Origin: Oscillospiraceae bacterium
GTDB lineage: Bacteria; Bacillota; Clostridia; Oscillospirales; Oscillospiraceae
Reading direction: 5' to 3'
Length of the DNA stretch: 64,000 nt
NCBI GenBank assembly: GCA_015067845.1
Contig: SVLT01000007.1
Span: forward strand, 1 to 64,000
Below, piece by piece: positions 49,134 to 59,700 of this stretch. The notes beneath the pieces were generated by a model that was not told where the DNA came from, ran no database searches, and worked only from the letters and a program-made list of their open reading frames with translations. The translations under genes and the position numbers were made by a program. Position 1 is the first letter of the stretch; each line of letters opens with the position of its first letter.

Positions 49134-49432
49134 ACCGGCTTATAACAAGGTCGCACTAATCGGGGAGATAGCGGTGCCCTGTACCTGCAATCCGCTACAG
49201 CAGGGATGAATTCCCACACCCGGGCTTGTTTGCGTGCCGTCCGGCCTTCGCAAGCGGTGTTGACGAACCGGTCTTGCGCAACGGAATCCCGTGAACCATG
49301 TCAGGTGGGGAACCAAGCAGCATTAAGCGGATCTTTTCGTGTGCCGCGGGGTTGCCGGTTCTGAGCTGGCTGCGTTGTTACCGGGCATACAGCAGGTTCA
49401 AATGTGGGTGTGCGATCTTGTTATGAGCCGGT
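49134..49432 (+). ncRNA. ffs: Signal recognition particle RNA, large Gram-positive type
   Basis: About 299 nt. The closing stem pairs ACCGGCTTATAACAAGGTCG (49134-49153) with the 3' end near 49413-49432. The conserved domain IV tip shows GTCAGGTGGGGAACCAAGCAGCATTAAG, listed here in part as CCATGTCAGGTGGGGAACC. It has the long Alu-domain arm of Gram-positive 6S-like SRP RNA. It lies just upstream of dnaX, a common position. No clear promoter, so it may depend on the acpP promoter. Confidence 0.88.
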
Positions 49433-49462
49433 TATATTTACTTTCAGAAAGGAGGGGACGTG

Positions 49463-51088
49463 ATGTCCGCCTATCAAGCACTATATCGTAAATACCGTCC
49501 CCAGACTTTTGATGACGTTTCCGGTCAACTGGCGGTGACCCAAACCTTAAAGACGCAGTTGATGACCGGAAAAATGAGCCATGCGTATTTGTTTACAGGC
49601 TCCCGGGGTACCGGCAAGACCAGTTGCGCCAAGATTTTGGCCAAGGCGGTGAACTGCCTGAATCCGCAGGACGGCAATCCCTGTAACTGCTGTGAGGCCT
49701 GCCGAACCATTGATTCCGGTGCCTGTATGGATGTATTGGAGATCGATGCGGCTTCCAACAACGGTGTTGACAATGTGCGCGATTTGCGTGATGATGCTAT
49801 CTACACGCCTTCTCAGGTGAAAATGCGGGTGTACATCATCGACGAGGTGCATATGCTTTCCATTTCCGCGTTCAACGCCCTATTGAAGATCATCGAAGAA
49901 CCCCCGGAGCATCTGCTGTTTATTCTGGCTACCACGGAACTGCATAAAGTTCCTGCGACCATTTTGTCTCGGTGCCAGCGGTTCTCTTTCCGCCGCATCA
50001 GTCAAGAAGATATTGCCCAGCGGCTGCAATATGTGGCCTATCAGGAAAATATTGATCTGGATGATTCAGCAGCCCGTGTTTTGGCGCGGATGGCTGACGG
50101 CGGTATGCGCGATGGATTGAGCCTGTTGGATCAATGTGCGTCTGCAACCGTTGGAGAACTGACAGCGGAGCGTGTTTATGCCTGTCTGGGTATTGCAGGT
50201 GAGCGAAAAGCTGCCGAGATGATGGGCTATATTGCGTCGCACAATACCGCAAAAGCCTTGGAATTACTGAATAAACTCTATTCTGATGGCAAGGAATTGG
50301 GCGCGTTGTTGGACGAACTTGCCTGCCTTGCCAGAGATATTTTGGTTTTGAAAACTGCCCCGGATGCGGGTCTGACCATGCTCTCCGGTGTGGCATCCGA
50401 TAAGGAAGCTGCAGCCCTTGCAAAACAGCTGTCCAGCGGCGAACTGGTGCAGATTGTGGAGAGCTTGGAAACCACCATGTCCGGTTTTACCCGGAGCGCC
50501 AGCCGCAGAATGGATGCGGAGCTGTGCCTGATTCGGCTGTGCCAGCCGGAGCTGCAGCTGGATCCTCAAAGCCTGAACGCCAGACTGACCCGGATGGAGG
50601 AACAGCTGAAAAGCGGCAGCTTTGTGTCTGCCGTTGCCGCCCCTCAGCCCGTACAGGAAGAACCAGAGGAGGAGCGTCCCCCCATGCCCGGGGATGAGGA
50701 TGTCCCACCCGTGGAGGAAGAGCCTGCGGTGCAGCCGGTTGTTGAGGATACCCCTATCGGTTTTTGGGCAGAATTGGTAGCGGCCATCCGGCAGGAGATG
50801 AAACCGCCGTTAGTTGGTTTCTTTACCACCGGTGAAAATGCCACTGTCCAGGGTGTGCTCCAAGGCAATCAGGTCGTCCTGCGGTGCAACAATAAGTTTA
50901 TCCTGGATATGGTGAACAAACCGGATGTTTTGGCGTTGGTGGCTCGTAAGGCCTCCGCGGTTTTGAACAAGGCCGTTACAGCCAGAGCAGAGGATGCCTC
51001 TGCAAAACCCCAGACCGGCGGAAAAATGGAACGGCTCATGGATTTTGGCCGTGCTCACAGCGATATCGTGAATATTAAGAACAACTAA
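49463..51088 (+). CDS. dnaX: DNA polymerase III subunit gamma/tau
   Basis: 541 residues. AAA+ clamp-loader domain (1-220) with Walker A FTGSRGTGKTS, a Cys4 zinc cluster CCEACRT within CNPCNCCEAC-type spacing, and sensor/Walker B IIDEVHML. Domain III to about 370, then an acidic Pro/Glu-rich linker (about 395-440) and a C-terminal domain. It loads the sliding clamp. ATG at 49463 follows GGAGG; a GTG at 49460 is less likely. Confidence 0.97.
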   Translation: MSAYQALYRKYRPQTFDDVSGQLAVTQTLKTQLMTGKMSHAYLFTGSRGTGKTSCAKILAKAVNCLNPQDGNPCNCCEACRTIDSGACMDVLEIDAASNNGVDNVRDLRDDAIYTPSQVKMRVYIIDEVHMLSISAFNALLKIIEEPPEHLLFILATTELHKVPATILSRCQRFSFRRISQEDIAQRLQYVAYQENIDLDDSAARVLARMADGGMRDGLSLLDQCASATVGELTAERVYACLGIAGERKAAEMMGYIASHNTAKALELLNKLYSDGKELGALLDELACLARDILVLKTAPDAGLTMLSGVASDKEAAALAKQLSSGELVQIVESLETTMSGFTRSASRRMDAELCLIRLCQPELQLDPQSLNARLTRMEEQLKSGSFVSAVAAPQPVQEEPEEERPPMPGDEDVPPVEEEPAVQPVVEDTPIGFWAELVAAIRQEMKPPLVGFFTTGENATVQGVLQGNQVVLRCNNKFILDMVNKPDVLALVARKASAVLNKAVTARAEDASAKPQTGGKMERLMDFGRAHSDIVNIKNN

Positions 51089-51098
51089 GGAGTTAATT

Positions 51099-51443
51099 AT
51101 GGCAAAGAATAATTTCCGGGGCATGCCCGGCGGTATGAATCAGATGGCTATGATGAAGCAGGCTCAGAAGATGCAGCAGGAGCTTCTGCGTATGCAGGAG
51201 GAGCAGGAGACCAAGGTGTATACCGCTTCTGCCGGCGGCGGAATGGTTTCCGCCTCTGTCAACGGCAAGCATGAGGTGGTGGAGCTGACCATCAACCCCG
51301 AAGCTGTGGATCCCGATGATGTAGAAATGCTGCAGGATATGGTCATCGCCGCTGTGAACGAGGCTATGCGCACCGCAGATGCGGAGGCTGCCAACAATAT
51401 GTCCCGGCTGACCGGCGGTTTGAACCTGGGAGGCCTGTTCTGA
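51099..51443 (+). CDS. ybaB: YbaB/EbfC nucleoid-associated protein
   Basis: 114 residues. N-terminal Met/Gly/Gln-rich helix (MNQMAMMKQAQKMQQELL), beta core VSASVNGKHEVVELTINPEAV. Binds DNA as a dimer. Classic dnaX-ybaB-recR order. It overlaps recR by 1 nt. Confidence 0.95.
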   Translation: MAKNNFRGMPGGMNQMAMMKQAQKMQQELLRMQEEQETKVYTASAGGGMVSASVNGKHEVVELTINPEAVDPDDVEMLQDMVIAAVNEAMRTADAEAANNMSRLTGGLNLGGLF

Positions 51444-52042
51444 TGCAGTATTTTCCTACCGCATTGCAGGAGCTGGCAGATCAGTTTGCCCGGCTTCCCG
51501 GTATTGGGGGAAAGACGGCGCAACGACTTGCCTTTCATGTGCTGGAGCTGGACGAGGAGGATGCCAAGGCCTTTGCTGAGGCGATCCTCGCGGCGAAGCA
51601 GACCGTACATACCTGCCCTGTGTGTCAGAATTTGACGGATCGGGAGATTTGTCCCATCTGCGACAATGAGATGCGCGACGGAAGCACGATTTGCGTGGTG
51701 GCAGAACCCCGGGATGTGATCGCCATGGAACGCAGCCGGGAGTTTAACGGACTTTACCATGTTCTGCATGGCGTGATCTCGCCGCTGAACCATGTGACCC
51801 AGGATGATATCCGCATCAAGGAACTGCTGATGCGTGTGGCATCCGGGCAGGTGCGGGAGGTCATTATGGCCACGAACCCGGATACCGAGGGCGAAGCAAC
51901 TGCTATGTATATTTCCCGTCTCCTGCGGCCTATGGAGGTCAAGGTGACCCGATTGGCCTACGGTGTACCCGTGGGCAGTCAACTGGAATATGCCGACGAG
52001 GTGACTCTCTCCCGGGCCCTGGAAGGCAGACAAGAAATTTGA
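51443..52042 (+). CDS. recR: Recombination protein RecR
   Basis: 199 residues. Helix-hairpin-helix LPGIGGKTAQRLAFH, zinc finger CPVCQNLTDREICPIC (about residues 54-69), then a Toprim domain with VVAEPRDVIAMER and NPDTEGEATAMYI. Acts with RecF/O in gap repair. Confidence 0.97.
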   Translation: MQYFPTALQELADQFARLPGIGGKTAQRLAFHVLELDEEDAKAFAEAILAAKQTVHTCPVCQNLTDREICPICDNEMRDGSTICVVAEPRDVIAMERSREFNGLYHVLHGVISPLNHVTQDDIRIKELLMRVASGQVREVIMATNPDTEGEATAMYISRLLRPMEVKVTRLAYGVPVGSQLEYADEVTLSRALEGRQEI

Positions 52043-52044
52043 TA

Positions 52045-52075
52045 AAGGCCGTCTGAGATACTCAGATGGCCTTTT
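52045..52075 (+). terminator. Terminator of dnaX-ybaB-recR
   Basis: About 13-bp stem (AAGGCCGTCTGAG with CTCAGATGGCCTT, one G-T), 3-base loop, then T run, just after the recR stop. Confidence 0.8.
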
Positions 52076-52093
52076 GCAAAATGAGGTGAGAAT

Positions 52094-52651
52094 ATGAAAG
52101 TAGTTTTCCTTTTTGGAAGTGCGGCGGTTGGTAAAATGACCGTCGGTCAGGAACTGATGAAGCTTACTGGTCTGCGTCTTTTTCACAACCATATGACCAT
52201 TGAACCGGTGTTGGAGATTTTCGGCAGTTTTGAGTCGAAGACGATTCAGCGTTTGCGGCAGGTGATCTTTGAGGATTTCGCAGAAACAGATCATTACGGC
52301 ATGATTTTCACCTTTATGTGGGCGTTCAATTGCCATGAGGACTGGGAGTTTGGTGATCATGTGCGGCGGATGTTTGAGGATAGAAATCCGGAAACGGAAT
52401 TCTACTATGTAGAATTGGTAGCAGATCAGAAGACCAGACTGGAACGAAACGCCACGGAAAACCGCCTTGCTCATAAAGCATCCAAACGGGATTTAGAAGC
52501 GTCCAACTCTCGATTGTTGCGGGATGATGCCAAATTCCGTCTGGAAAGCCTGCCGGGTGAAATCCCCTTTGAAAACTATTTGAAGATCGACAATACCCAT
52601 CTGTCGGCAGAGGAAACGGCAAAACAAATTCAGGAACACTTCCAGTTATAA
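52094..52651 (+). CDS. P-loop NTPase, shikimate-kinase-like
   Basis: 185 residues. Walker A variant FGSAAVGKMTVG at residues 7-18, then a histidine-rich stretch HNHMTIEP typical of a group of uncharacterised AAA/NTP-binding proteins. Probably a small-molecule kinase of the nucleoside/shikimate kinase fold. Function not known. GAGGTGAG precedes the ATG. Terminators on both sides show it is a single-gene unit, though no clear promoter was seen. Confidence 0.75.
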   Translation: MKVVFLFGSAAVGKMTVGQELMKLTGLRLFHNHMTIEPVLEIFGSFESKTIQRLRQVIFEDFAETDHYGMIFTFMWAFNCHEDWEFGDHVRRMFEDRNPETEFYYVELVADQKTRLERNATENRLAHKASKRDLEASNSRLLRDDAKFRLESLPGEIPFENYLKIDNTHLSAEETAKQIQEHFQL

Positions 52652-52655
52652 AAAG

Positions 52656-52682
52656 CGGCTGTGCAATTGCACAGCCGTTTTT
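52656..52682. terminator. Bidirectional terminator between NTPase and pyrB
   Basis: A perfect palindrome, CGGCTGTGCAATTGCACAGC plus CG (52656-52677), with T tails on both strands. Ends the NTPase gene and the pyrimidine operon. Confidence 0.85.
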
Positions 52683-52683
52683 G

Positions 52684-53766
52684 TCATACCTTATGCTCGC
52701 AGTAGATACAGCGGTAGATATTTGCTCTGGGGTCAGTCAGCTTGGCCAGATGAGGAAGCTCCTGCTCCACCTGGCAGATGCACTTGGGATTGGTGCAGAT
52801 GCGGTCGGTCAAATAGCCGCTGGTGTCCACAGTTTGCCGTACGGGATTCTTTTCTGCTTCCTCTAAAAGCATGAGGATCAGCGCCATGCGCACATATTTG
52901 CCGTTCAGAGCCTGGCGGAAATAGGCCGCACGGGGGTCACTGTCCACTGCCACGCTGATCTCGTTGACCCGGGGCAGAGGATGGAGCACACACATCTTTT
53001 TCTTAGCCTGCGCCATCTTCCCGGGATCCAGAATGTAGCAGTTTTTCAGCCGTTCGTATTCTTCCAGAGAGTCGAAACGCTCCCTCTGAATACGGGTCAT
53101 GTACAGCACATCCAGCTCGGGCATGGCATCATCCAGGGACAATACTTCCTCGTAGGGAATTCCGTAGCGTTCCAACACATTGAAGCGGATGAACCCGGGA
53201 ACCTTTAATTCCGGGGGAGAGATCAGCACAAACTTGACACCCTTGTAACGAGCCATGGCCTCAATGAGAGAGTGGACGGTTCTGCCGTATTTCAGGTCGC
53301 CGCACAGACCGATGGTCAGATTGTCCAGTCGGCCCATTTCCCGGGAAATGGTGAGAAGATCCGTCAAGGTCTGGGTGGGATGGTTGTGACCGCCGTCACC
53401 GGCGTTGATGACCGGAACGGTTGCGTTGTTTGCGGCAACATAGGGTGCGCCCTCTCTGGGATGGCGGATTGCCATGATGTCCGCATAGCAGGAAAGCACA
53501 TTTGCAGTGTCTGCCATGCTTTCACCCTTTGCGGCAGAGGAGGAGTTGGCTTCGCTGAAACCCAGTACACTTCCGCCCAGCTCCAGCATTGCGGCCTCAA
53601 AACTCAGCCGGGTACGGGTGGAGGGCTCGAAAAAGAGGGTTGCCAGCTTCTTATAGCGGCACTTTTCCCGATAATTCTCCGGATGGTCGATGATATCCTT
53701 TGCAGTGGCGACAAGTCTGTCCAGTTCTTCCACCGAAAAATCCAGGATGCTGATCAAGCTTCTCAT
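52684..53766 (-). CDS. pyrB: Aspartate carbamoyltransferase catalytic chain with C-terminal PyrI-like zinc ribbon
   Basis: 360 residues, about 50 longer than normal PyrB. The catalytic part (1-315) has [12 protein letters not shown] (carbamoyl phosphate binding), [15 protein letters not shown], and the HPLPR loop. The extra tail (about 318-360) has the pattern CTNPKC..C......CIYC, which matches the zinc-binding end of PyrI, the regulatory chain, but without its nucleotide-binding domain. Transfers carbamoyl to aspartate in UMP synthesis. It overlaps pyrE by 4 nt and is the last gene of the operon. Confidence 0.94.
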   Translation of the reverse strand: MRSLISILDFSVEELDRLVATAKDIIDHPENYREKCRYKKLATLFFEPSTRTRLSFEAAMLELGGSVLGFSEANSSSAAKGESMADTANVLSCYADIMAIRHPREGAPYVAANNATVPVINAGDGGHNHPTQTLTDLLTISREMGRLDNLTIGLCGDLKYGRTVHSLIEAMARYKGVKFVLISPPELKVPGFIRFNVLERYGIPYEEVLSLDDAMPELDVLYMTRIQRERFDSLEEYERLKNCYILDPGKMAQAKKKMCVLHPLPRVNEISVAVDSDPRAAYFRQALNGKYVRMALILMLLEEAEKNPVRQTVDTSGYLTDRICTNPKCICQVEQELPHLAKLTDPRANIYRCIYCEHKV

Positions 53767-54419
53767 ACTTTTGCTCCGTTCACAGCCAGATAGTTCTTGA
53801 TACGGGTAACATTTTCTTCATTGGCAGGGTCTTCTTCCAAATATTCGATGATGTCATACACATCCACCACGGAGTATACGGGGAAGCCGAATTCTTCTTC
53901 GATCTCCTGCATAGCGCCCTTTTCGCCCTGGCCCTTTTCCTTCCGGTCCACCATGACAAAGGTCGCGGCTACCTTGACGCCTTCCACATGGCTGAGAATT
54001 GCCATGCTTTCACGAATGGCGGTGCCGGCGGTGATCACATCTTCTACAATGACCACTTCCTCACCGGCCTGGGGAACATAGCCCACGAAAACACCGCCTT
54101 CACCGTGATCTTTCACTTCCTTGCGGTTGAAGAAGAAGGGAACATTCAGTCCGTTCTTGCTCAGAGCAACCGCTGCGGACACGGCAATGGAAATGCCCTT
54201 GTAGGCGGGGCCATAGAGGACGGTTGCCTTGTTGCCAACCTTTTCAAAGTAGGCTTTTGCGTAAAATTCGCCCAATTTTGCGATTTCTTCGCCGGTTTTG
54301 ATCATGCCGGCGTTGATAAAGTAGGGGATCTTGCGGCCGGATTTGGCGGTAAAATCACCAAATTTCAGAACGCCGGCACCTTGCAGGAACTGGATAAATT
54401 CTCTCTTATAGGCTTCCAT
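53763..54419 (-). CDS. pyrE: Orotate phosphoribosyltransferase
   Basis: 218 residues. The PRPP-binding motif is [16 protein letters not shown] (about residue 118). Converts orotate and PRPP to OMP. GGAG near the start; 10 nt after pyrF. Confidence 0.96.
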   Translation of the reverse strand: MEAYKREFIQFLQGAGVLKFGDFTAKSGRKIPYFINAGMIKTGEEIAKLGEFYAKAYFEKVGNKATVLYGPAYKGISIAVSAAVALSKNGLNVPFFFNRKEVKDHGEGGVFVGYVPQAGEEVVIVEDVITAGTAIRESMAILSHVEGVKVAATFVMVDRKEKGQGEKGAMQEIEEEFGFPVYSVVDVYDIIEYLEEDPANEENVTRIKNYLAVNGAKV

Positions 54420-54429
54420 ATTAGTCTCC

Positions 54430-55128
54430 TTAGTCGCAGAATTCTGCTACGCAGCGTTCATATGCCGCAACAGGATCTTCGGCAGCGGTGATGGGACGGC
54501 CCACCACGATGTAGTCAGAGCCGATGGCCTTGGCGGCAGCGGGGGTCATGACTCGCTTCTGGTCACCTGCATCGCCATCCGCAAAGCGCACGCCGGGGGT
54601 GACGGTCAGGAAGTCCTTGCCGCAGTAGTCATGTACCTTTCCTGCTTCCAGAGGAGAACACACGATGCCGTCCAGACCGGCATTCTTTGCGTTTTGCGCA
54701 TAGTGCATGACAACCTCATCGATGGGGGCTTTGATCAGCAGATCCTTTTCCATGCTTTCCTGGTCAGTGGATGTCAGTTGGGTGACGGCGATCAGCAGGG
54801 GACGGGTGCCGTCCTCCCGGGTCAAGCCTTCCAATGCGGCCTTCATCATGGCAGTTGTGCCGGCAGCGTGGAGATTGCAGATGTCAACATCCAGATGGGA
54901 CAGAACGGACATGGCTTTTTTGACCGTGTTGGGAATGTCGTGAAGCTTCAGATCCAGGAAGATCTTGTGGCCACGGGCCTTGATCTCCCGAACGATGCTG
55001 GGGCCCTCTGCGTAGAAGAGCTCCATGCCGATCTTCACGAAAGGCTTTTTGCCCTGGAACTTGTCCAGAAAAGCGATGGTTGCCTCCTTAGAGGAAAAGT
55101 CGCAGGCTACGATAACGTCCTTACCCAT
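54430..55128 (-). CDS. pyrF: Orotidine 5'-phosphate decarboxylase
   Basis: 232 residues, TIM barrel. Active-site motif [13 protein letters not shown] with the Lys and Asp pair; start [16 protein letters not shown]. Makes UMP from OMP. Overlaps pyrD by 8 nt. Confidence 0.96.
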   Translation of the reverse strand: MGKDVIVACDFSSKEATIAFLDKFQGKKPFVKIGMELFYAEGPSIVREIKARGHKIFLDLKLHDIPNTVKKAMSVLSHLDVDICNLHAAGTTAMMKAALEGLTREDGTRPLLIAVTQLTSTDQESMEKDLLIKAPIDEVVMHYAQNAKNAGLDGIVCSPLEAGKVHDYCGKDFLTVTPGVRFADGDAGDQKRVMTPAAAKAIGSDYIVVGRPITAAEDPVAAYERCVAEFCD

Positions 55129-56035
55129 GATTTACGCCTCCTATAATATCTTGTAGATTTTCAATTCTGTATTTTTCCATCACCCGGGGCAGATCCCGGA
55201 CGATATCTCTGCAAATGCAGGGATTTACCAGATTGGCCGCGCCGATCTGGACGGCAGTTGCACCTGCCATCATCATTTCCACTACATCCTCGGCACTGCT
55301 CACGCCGCCCATGCCGATGACGGGGATATTCACTGCCTGAGCCACCTGATAGACCATGCGCACCGCCACCGGGAAAACTCCCGGGCCGGAGTAGCCACCC
55401 ATGGTGTTGGCAATGATGGGCTTGCGCTTATTCAGATCGATACGCATACCCAACATGGTGTTGATGAGGCTGATGCCGTCCGCACCTGCCTCTTCGCAGG
55501 CCTTGGCGATGGTAACAATGTCGGTGACATTGGGGGACAGCTTGATGATCACCGGCTTTGTGGTGACGGCTTTGACCGCCCGGGTCACCTCCGCCGCAGC
55601 TTCCGGGGATGTACCGAAGCTCATGCCGCCGCCGTGGACATTGGGACAGCTGACATTGACTTCCAGCCAGCCAACTTGTTCCTCTTTATCCAGCTTGGCG
55701 CAGGTGTAGGTGTATTCCTCCACGGAAAAACCGGAAACATTGGCCATGACCGGCTTATGGAAACATTTTTTTAGCTTGGGGAGCTCCTCGGCAATGACCT
55801 TTTCCACACCGGGATTTTGCAGGCCCACGGCATTGATCATGCCGCCGGGGCACTCCGCGATCCGGGGCGTGGGATTGCCGAAACGGGGCTCTTTAGTCGT
55901 GCCCTTAAAGGAAAAGGTGCCCAATTCGTTGATGTCATAGAGCTCTGCGAACTCATAACCGTAGCCAAATGTACCGGAGGCAGGGATGACCGGATTGCTC
56001 AGCTCGATCCCACAGAGGTTTACGTTCAATCCCAT
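55121..56035 (-). CDS. pyrD: Dihydroorotate dehydrogenase B, catalytic subunit
   Basis: 304 residues, class 1B. Start [23 protein letters not shown] and substrate motifs [11 protein letters not shown] and [10 protein letters not shown], and [20 protein letters not shown]. Oxidises dihydroorotate with PyrK passing electrons to NAD. Start at 56035 follows GGAGGAG; upstream ATG lies in pyrK. Overlaps pyrK by 10 nt. Confidence 0.96.
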   Translation of the reverse strand: MGLNVNLCGIELSNPVIPASGTFGYGYEFAELYDINELGTFSFKGTTKEPRFGNPTPRIAECPGGMINAVGLQNPGVEKVIAEELPKLKKCFHKPVMANVSGFSVEEYTYTCAKLDKEEQVGWLEVNVSCPNVHGGGMSFGTSPEAAAEVTRAVKAVTTKPVIIKLSPNVTDIVTIAKACEEAGADGISLINTMLGMRIDLNKRKPIIANTMGGYSGPGVFPVAVRMVYQVAQAVNIPVIGMGGVSSAEDVVEMMMAGATAVQIGAANLVNPCICRDIVRDLPRVMEKYRIENLQDIIGGVNHG

Positions 56036-56757
56036 AAGATCTCCTCCTTTTTCATCACTGGGCCTTCCTTGCAGATACGCTTGTAACCGGTGAGGGTCTT
56101 GCAGGAGCAGCCCATGCAAGCGCCAAAGCCGCAGCCCATACGCTCCTCAAAGCTCATCTGACCGGAGGTGTTGGTTGCCTTATACACCGCTTTCAGCATG
56201 GGCTCCGGGCCGCAGGTGTAAAAATAGGTGTAATTTTCCGGCAGAGCGTCAGTGACGAAGCCTTTTTTGCCGTAAGAACCGTCTACGGTAGTCACTTGCA
56301 CATGACAACCCAAGGCCTTGAATTCTTCCTCATAGAAAATTTCATTTGCGGTGTTGAAACCGAGAATAACGGAAACAGCTTTGCCCTGTGTAACCAATTT
56401 CTTCGCAAGGTTGTACATGGGCGGTACGCCCACACCGCCGCCCAAAAGCACCGGTGCGTTGCCGGAAAGAGAAAGGTCATAGCCGTTACCCAATCCAGTG
56501 AGAATGTCCAGCGTTTCGCCGGTTTTTATCCCGGACATGGCGGCTGTGCCCTTGCCCACCACCTTGTAAATGATAGTCAGGGTCTTTTCGTCGTAATCGC
56601 AGACGGAAATGGGCCGCCGCAGGAAGTGACCCTCCAGCTGAATGTTTACAAACTGGCCGGGGGCGGTGATGGCAGAGGTATCACCGGCGAGCACCATTTT
56701 GTATACGCTGTCCGTCAGTGCGTCGTTACTGAGAACGGCAAAAATACTTTGCTTCAT
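56026..56757 (-). CDS. pyrK: Dihydroorotate dehydrogenase electron transfer subunit
   Basis: 243 residues. FAD domain with HFLRRPISVCDYD, NAD domain GGGVGVPPMYNLAK, and a C-terminal 2Fe-2S cluster with GCGFGACMGCSCKT and a further Cys (RICKEGP). Partner of PyrD 1B. 11 nt after carB. Confidence 0.95.
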   Translation of the reverse strand: MKQSIFAVLSNDALTDSVYKMVLAGDTSAITAPGQFVNIQLEGHFLRRPISVCDYDEKTLTIIYKVVGKGTAAMSGIKTGETLDILTGLGNGYDLSLSGNAPVLLGGGVGVPPMYNLAKKLVTQGKAVSVILGFNTANEIFYEEEFKALGCHVQVTTVDGSYGKKGFVTDALPENYTYFYTCGPEPMLKAVYKATNTSGQMSFEERMGCGFGACMGCSCKTLTGYKRICKEGPVMKKEEILWD

Positions 56758-56768
56758 GGGTTACCCCC

Positions 56769-59700
56769 TTAGGCATCAATGGTAGAAATGGTAAGCGTGG
56801 TTTCTTCCAGCACATCCAGCAGAACCTTGACTGTGTCCAAAGCGGTGAACATGGTCACATTGTATTCTGTGGCGATCTGGCGGATCTGTACGCCGTCATC
56901 CTCGTTGTGACCGGGATTGCGGGTGTTGATCACATAGGCAATATGCCCTTGCCGCAGAGCCTCAGGAATCTCGCTGCTGCCCTCGCTGATCTTGCTCAGT
57001 ACGTGGGTGCGGATTCCGTTGGACTTCAAGAACTTAGCAGTACCGGCTGTGGCTTCAATATTGAAACCCAGATTGTAGAACCGGCGAATGAGGGGCAGAG
57101 CCTCTTCCTTATCCCGGTCCGCAATGGTGACCAGAACTGTGCCGTAATTTTGCAGATGCATGCCGGAGGCCTGCAAAGCCTTGTAAAGCGCGCGGGTCAG
57201 GGTGTTATCGTAACCGATGGCTTCGCCGGTGGACTTCATTTCCGGGGACAGATAAGCGTCCAGACCGCGGATCTTGTTAAAGGAGAAGACGGGAGCCTTG
57301 ACATACCAGCGTTCCTTTTCGTCAGGATAGATGTCAAAGATGCCCAGCTCTTTCAGGCTCTTGCCCAGGATAACCTCGGTGGCAATGTCCGCCAGGCTGT
57401 AACCGGTGGATTTGCTGAGGAAGGGAACGGTACGGGAGGAACGGGGATTGACCTCGATGATATACACATTGTCATCCTTGTCCACGATGAACTGGATGTT
57501 GTAAAGACCCACAATGCCGATACCCAGACCCAGCTTCTTGGCATATTGCAGGATCGTACCCTTCACCTTGTTGGAAATGGAGAAGGAGGGGTAGACAGAG
57601 ATGGAGTCACCGGAGTGAACACCGGTGCGTTCCACCAGTTCCATAATACCGGGAATGAATACATTCCGTCCATCACAGATGGCATCCACCTCAACCTCGC
57701 GGCCTTCAATATACTTATCCACAAGCACAGGCTTGTCCTCGTCGATCTCAACGGCGGTTTTCAGGTAGTGGCGCAGCTGCTCTTCGTTGGCAACGATCTG
57801 CATTGCCCGCCCACCCAGAACGAAGGAGGGGCGCACCAGCACGGGGTAGCCGATCTCAGCGGCGGCCTTGATGCCGTCCTCGATCTTGGTGACTGCCTGA
57901 CCCTTTGCCCGGGGGATATCCAGCTCGTTCAGGAGATTTTCGAATGCGTTACGGTCTTCCGCCTTGTCGATGGCGGCGCAATCCGTGCCGATGATCTTAA
58001 CACCCCGGTCGTGGAGAGGTTGCGCCAGATTGATGGCGGTCTGGCCGCCCAGAGATGCAATGACACCCACGGGCTTTTCAAACTCGATGATGTTCATCAC
58101 ATCCTCGGGAGTCAGGGGCTCAAAGTACAGCTTGTCCGCTGTGGTGTAGTCGGTGGAGACGGTTTCGGGGTTGTTGTTGATGATAATAGCCTCGTAGCCG
58201 GCTTTCTTGATGGTCATGACCGCATGGACTGTGGAATAGTCAAATTCTACGCCCTGGCCGATGCGGATGGGGCCTGCACCCAGCACGATGATCTTCTTCT
58301 TGTCCGTCAGAACGGAAGCGTTCTCACCGGAGTAAGAGGAGTAGAAGTAGGGGATATAGGCATTGGTGTGGCAGGTGTCCACCATGCGGAACACGGGGAA
58401 CAGGTTATTGGCTTTACGGAAATTGTACACGTCCATTTCCGTGCATTTCCAAAGTCTTGCCACATACTTATCACTGAAGCCCATCTTTTTGGCGGCGGTC
58501 AGGGTAGCAAGGTCGTTAACATTGATTTTCAGCGTTTCCTCCATATCCACGATGCGCTTGATGGCTTCCAGGAAATAGGGAGTGATCTGGGTGATCTCGT
58601 GGATCTTTTCAATGGAAACACCGTGGTAGACCAACTCTGCGATGGCAAAAATATTGTCGGAGCGGAAAACCTTGATATAGTCCAGCAGTTCTTCCACGCT
58701 CATACTGTCGAATTTGTGGTGGTAGATGTGATTGGCTCCGGTTTCCAGGGAACGGATGCCTTTGAGCAGGGATTCCTCCAGTGTGGAACCGATGCCCATG
58801 ACTTCGCCGGTGGCTTTCATCTGGGTACCCAGCACATTGGTTGCAGAGGTGAACTTGTCGAAGGGGAAGCGGGGGAGCTTGGCAATCACATAGTCCAGTT
58901 GAGGCTCAAATGCGGCAGTTGTATTGGCAATCTGAATCTCATCCAGAGTCATGCCCACAGCGATCTTGGCTGTTACCTTGGCAATGGGATAGCCGGATGC
59001 CTTGGAAGCCAAAGCGGAAGAACGGGAAACTCTGGGATTGACCTCAATCAGGTAGTACTCAGAAGAATTGGGGTTCAGAGCAAACTGCACATTACAGCCG
59101 CCCTCAATTTTCAGTTCCCGAATCAGTTTAATGGCGGAATCATTGAGCATTTTCAGATCGTGGTCGCTGAGGGTCATGATGGGTGCGACCACCAGACTAT
59201 CGCCGGTGTGAACACCCACGGGATCAATGTTTTCCATGCCGCAGATGGTAATGGCGTGGTCACTGCCGTCACGCATGACCTCAAACTCGATCTCCTTGTA
59301 GCCCTTTACGGACTTCTCGATCAGGACCTGATGGACAGGGGAGAGCTTAAAGGCGTTCAGGCCGATTTCGATCAATTCTTCCTCGTTGTAGGCAAAGCCG
59401 CCGCCGGTACCGCCCAAAGTAAATGCAGGACGCAGAACGACCGGATAGCCGATCCGCTTGGCGGCTTCCTTGGCTTCGTCGATGGAATAGGTGATCTCGG
59501 AGGGAATGACCGGCTCGCCGATGGACTGGCAGAGCTCCTTGAACATTTCCCGGTCTTCGGCCCGTTCAATGGATGCGCTGGGTGTGCCCAACAGCTCCAC
59601 ACGGCATTCCTTCAAAATACCCTTTTTCTCCAGCTGCATGGCCAAATTCAGACCGGTCTGACCGCCGATGCCGGGAACGATGGCATCGGGACGCTCGTGA

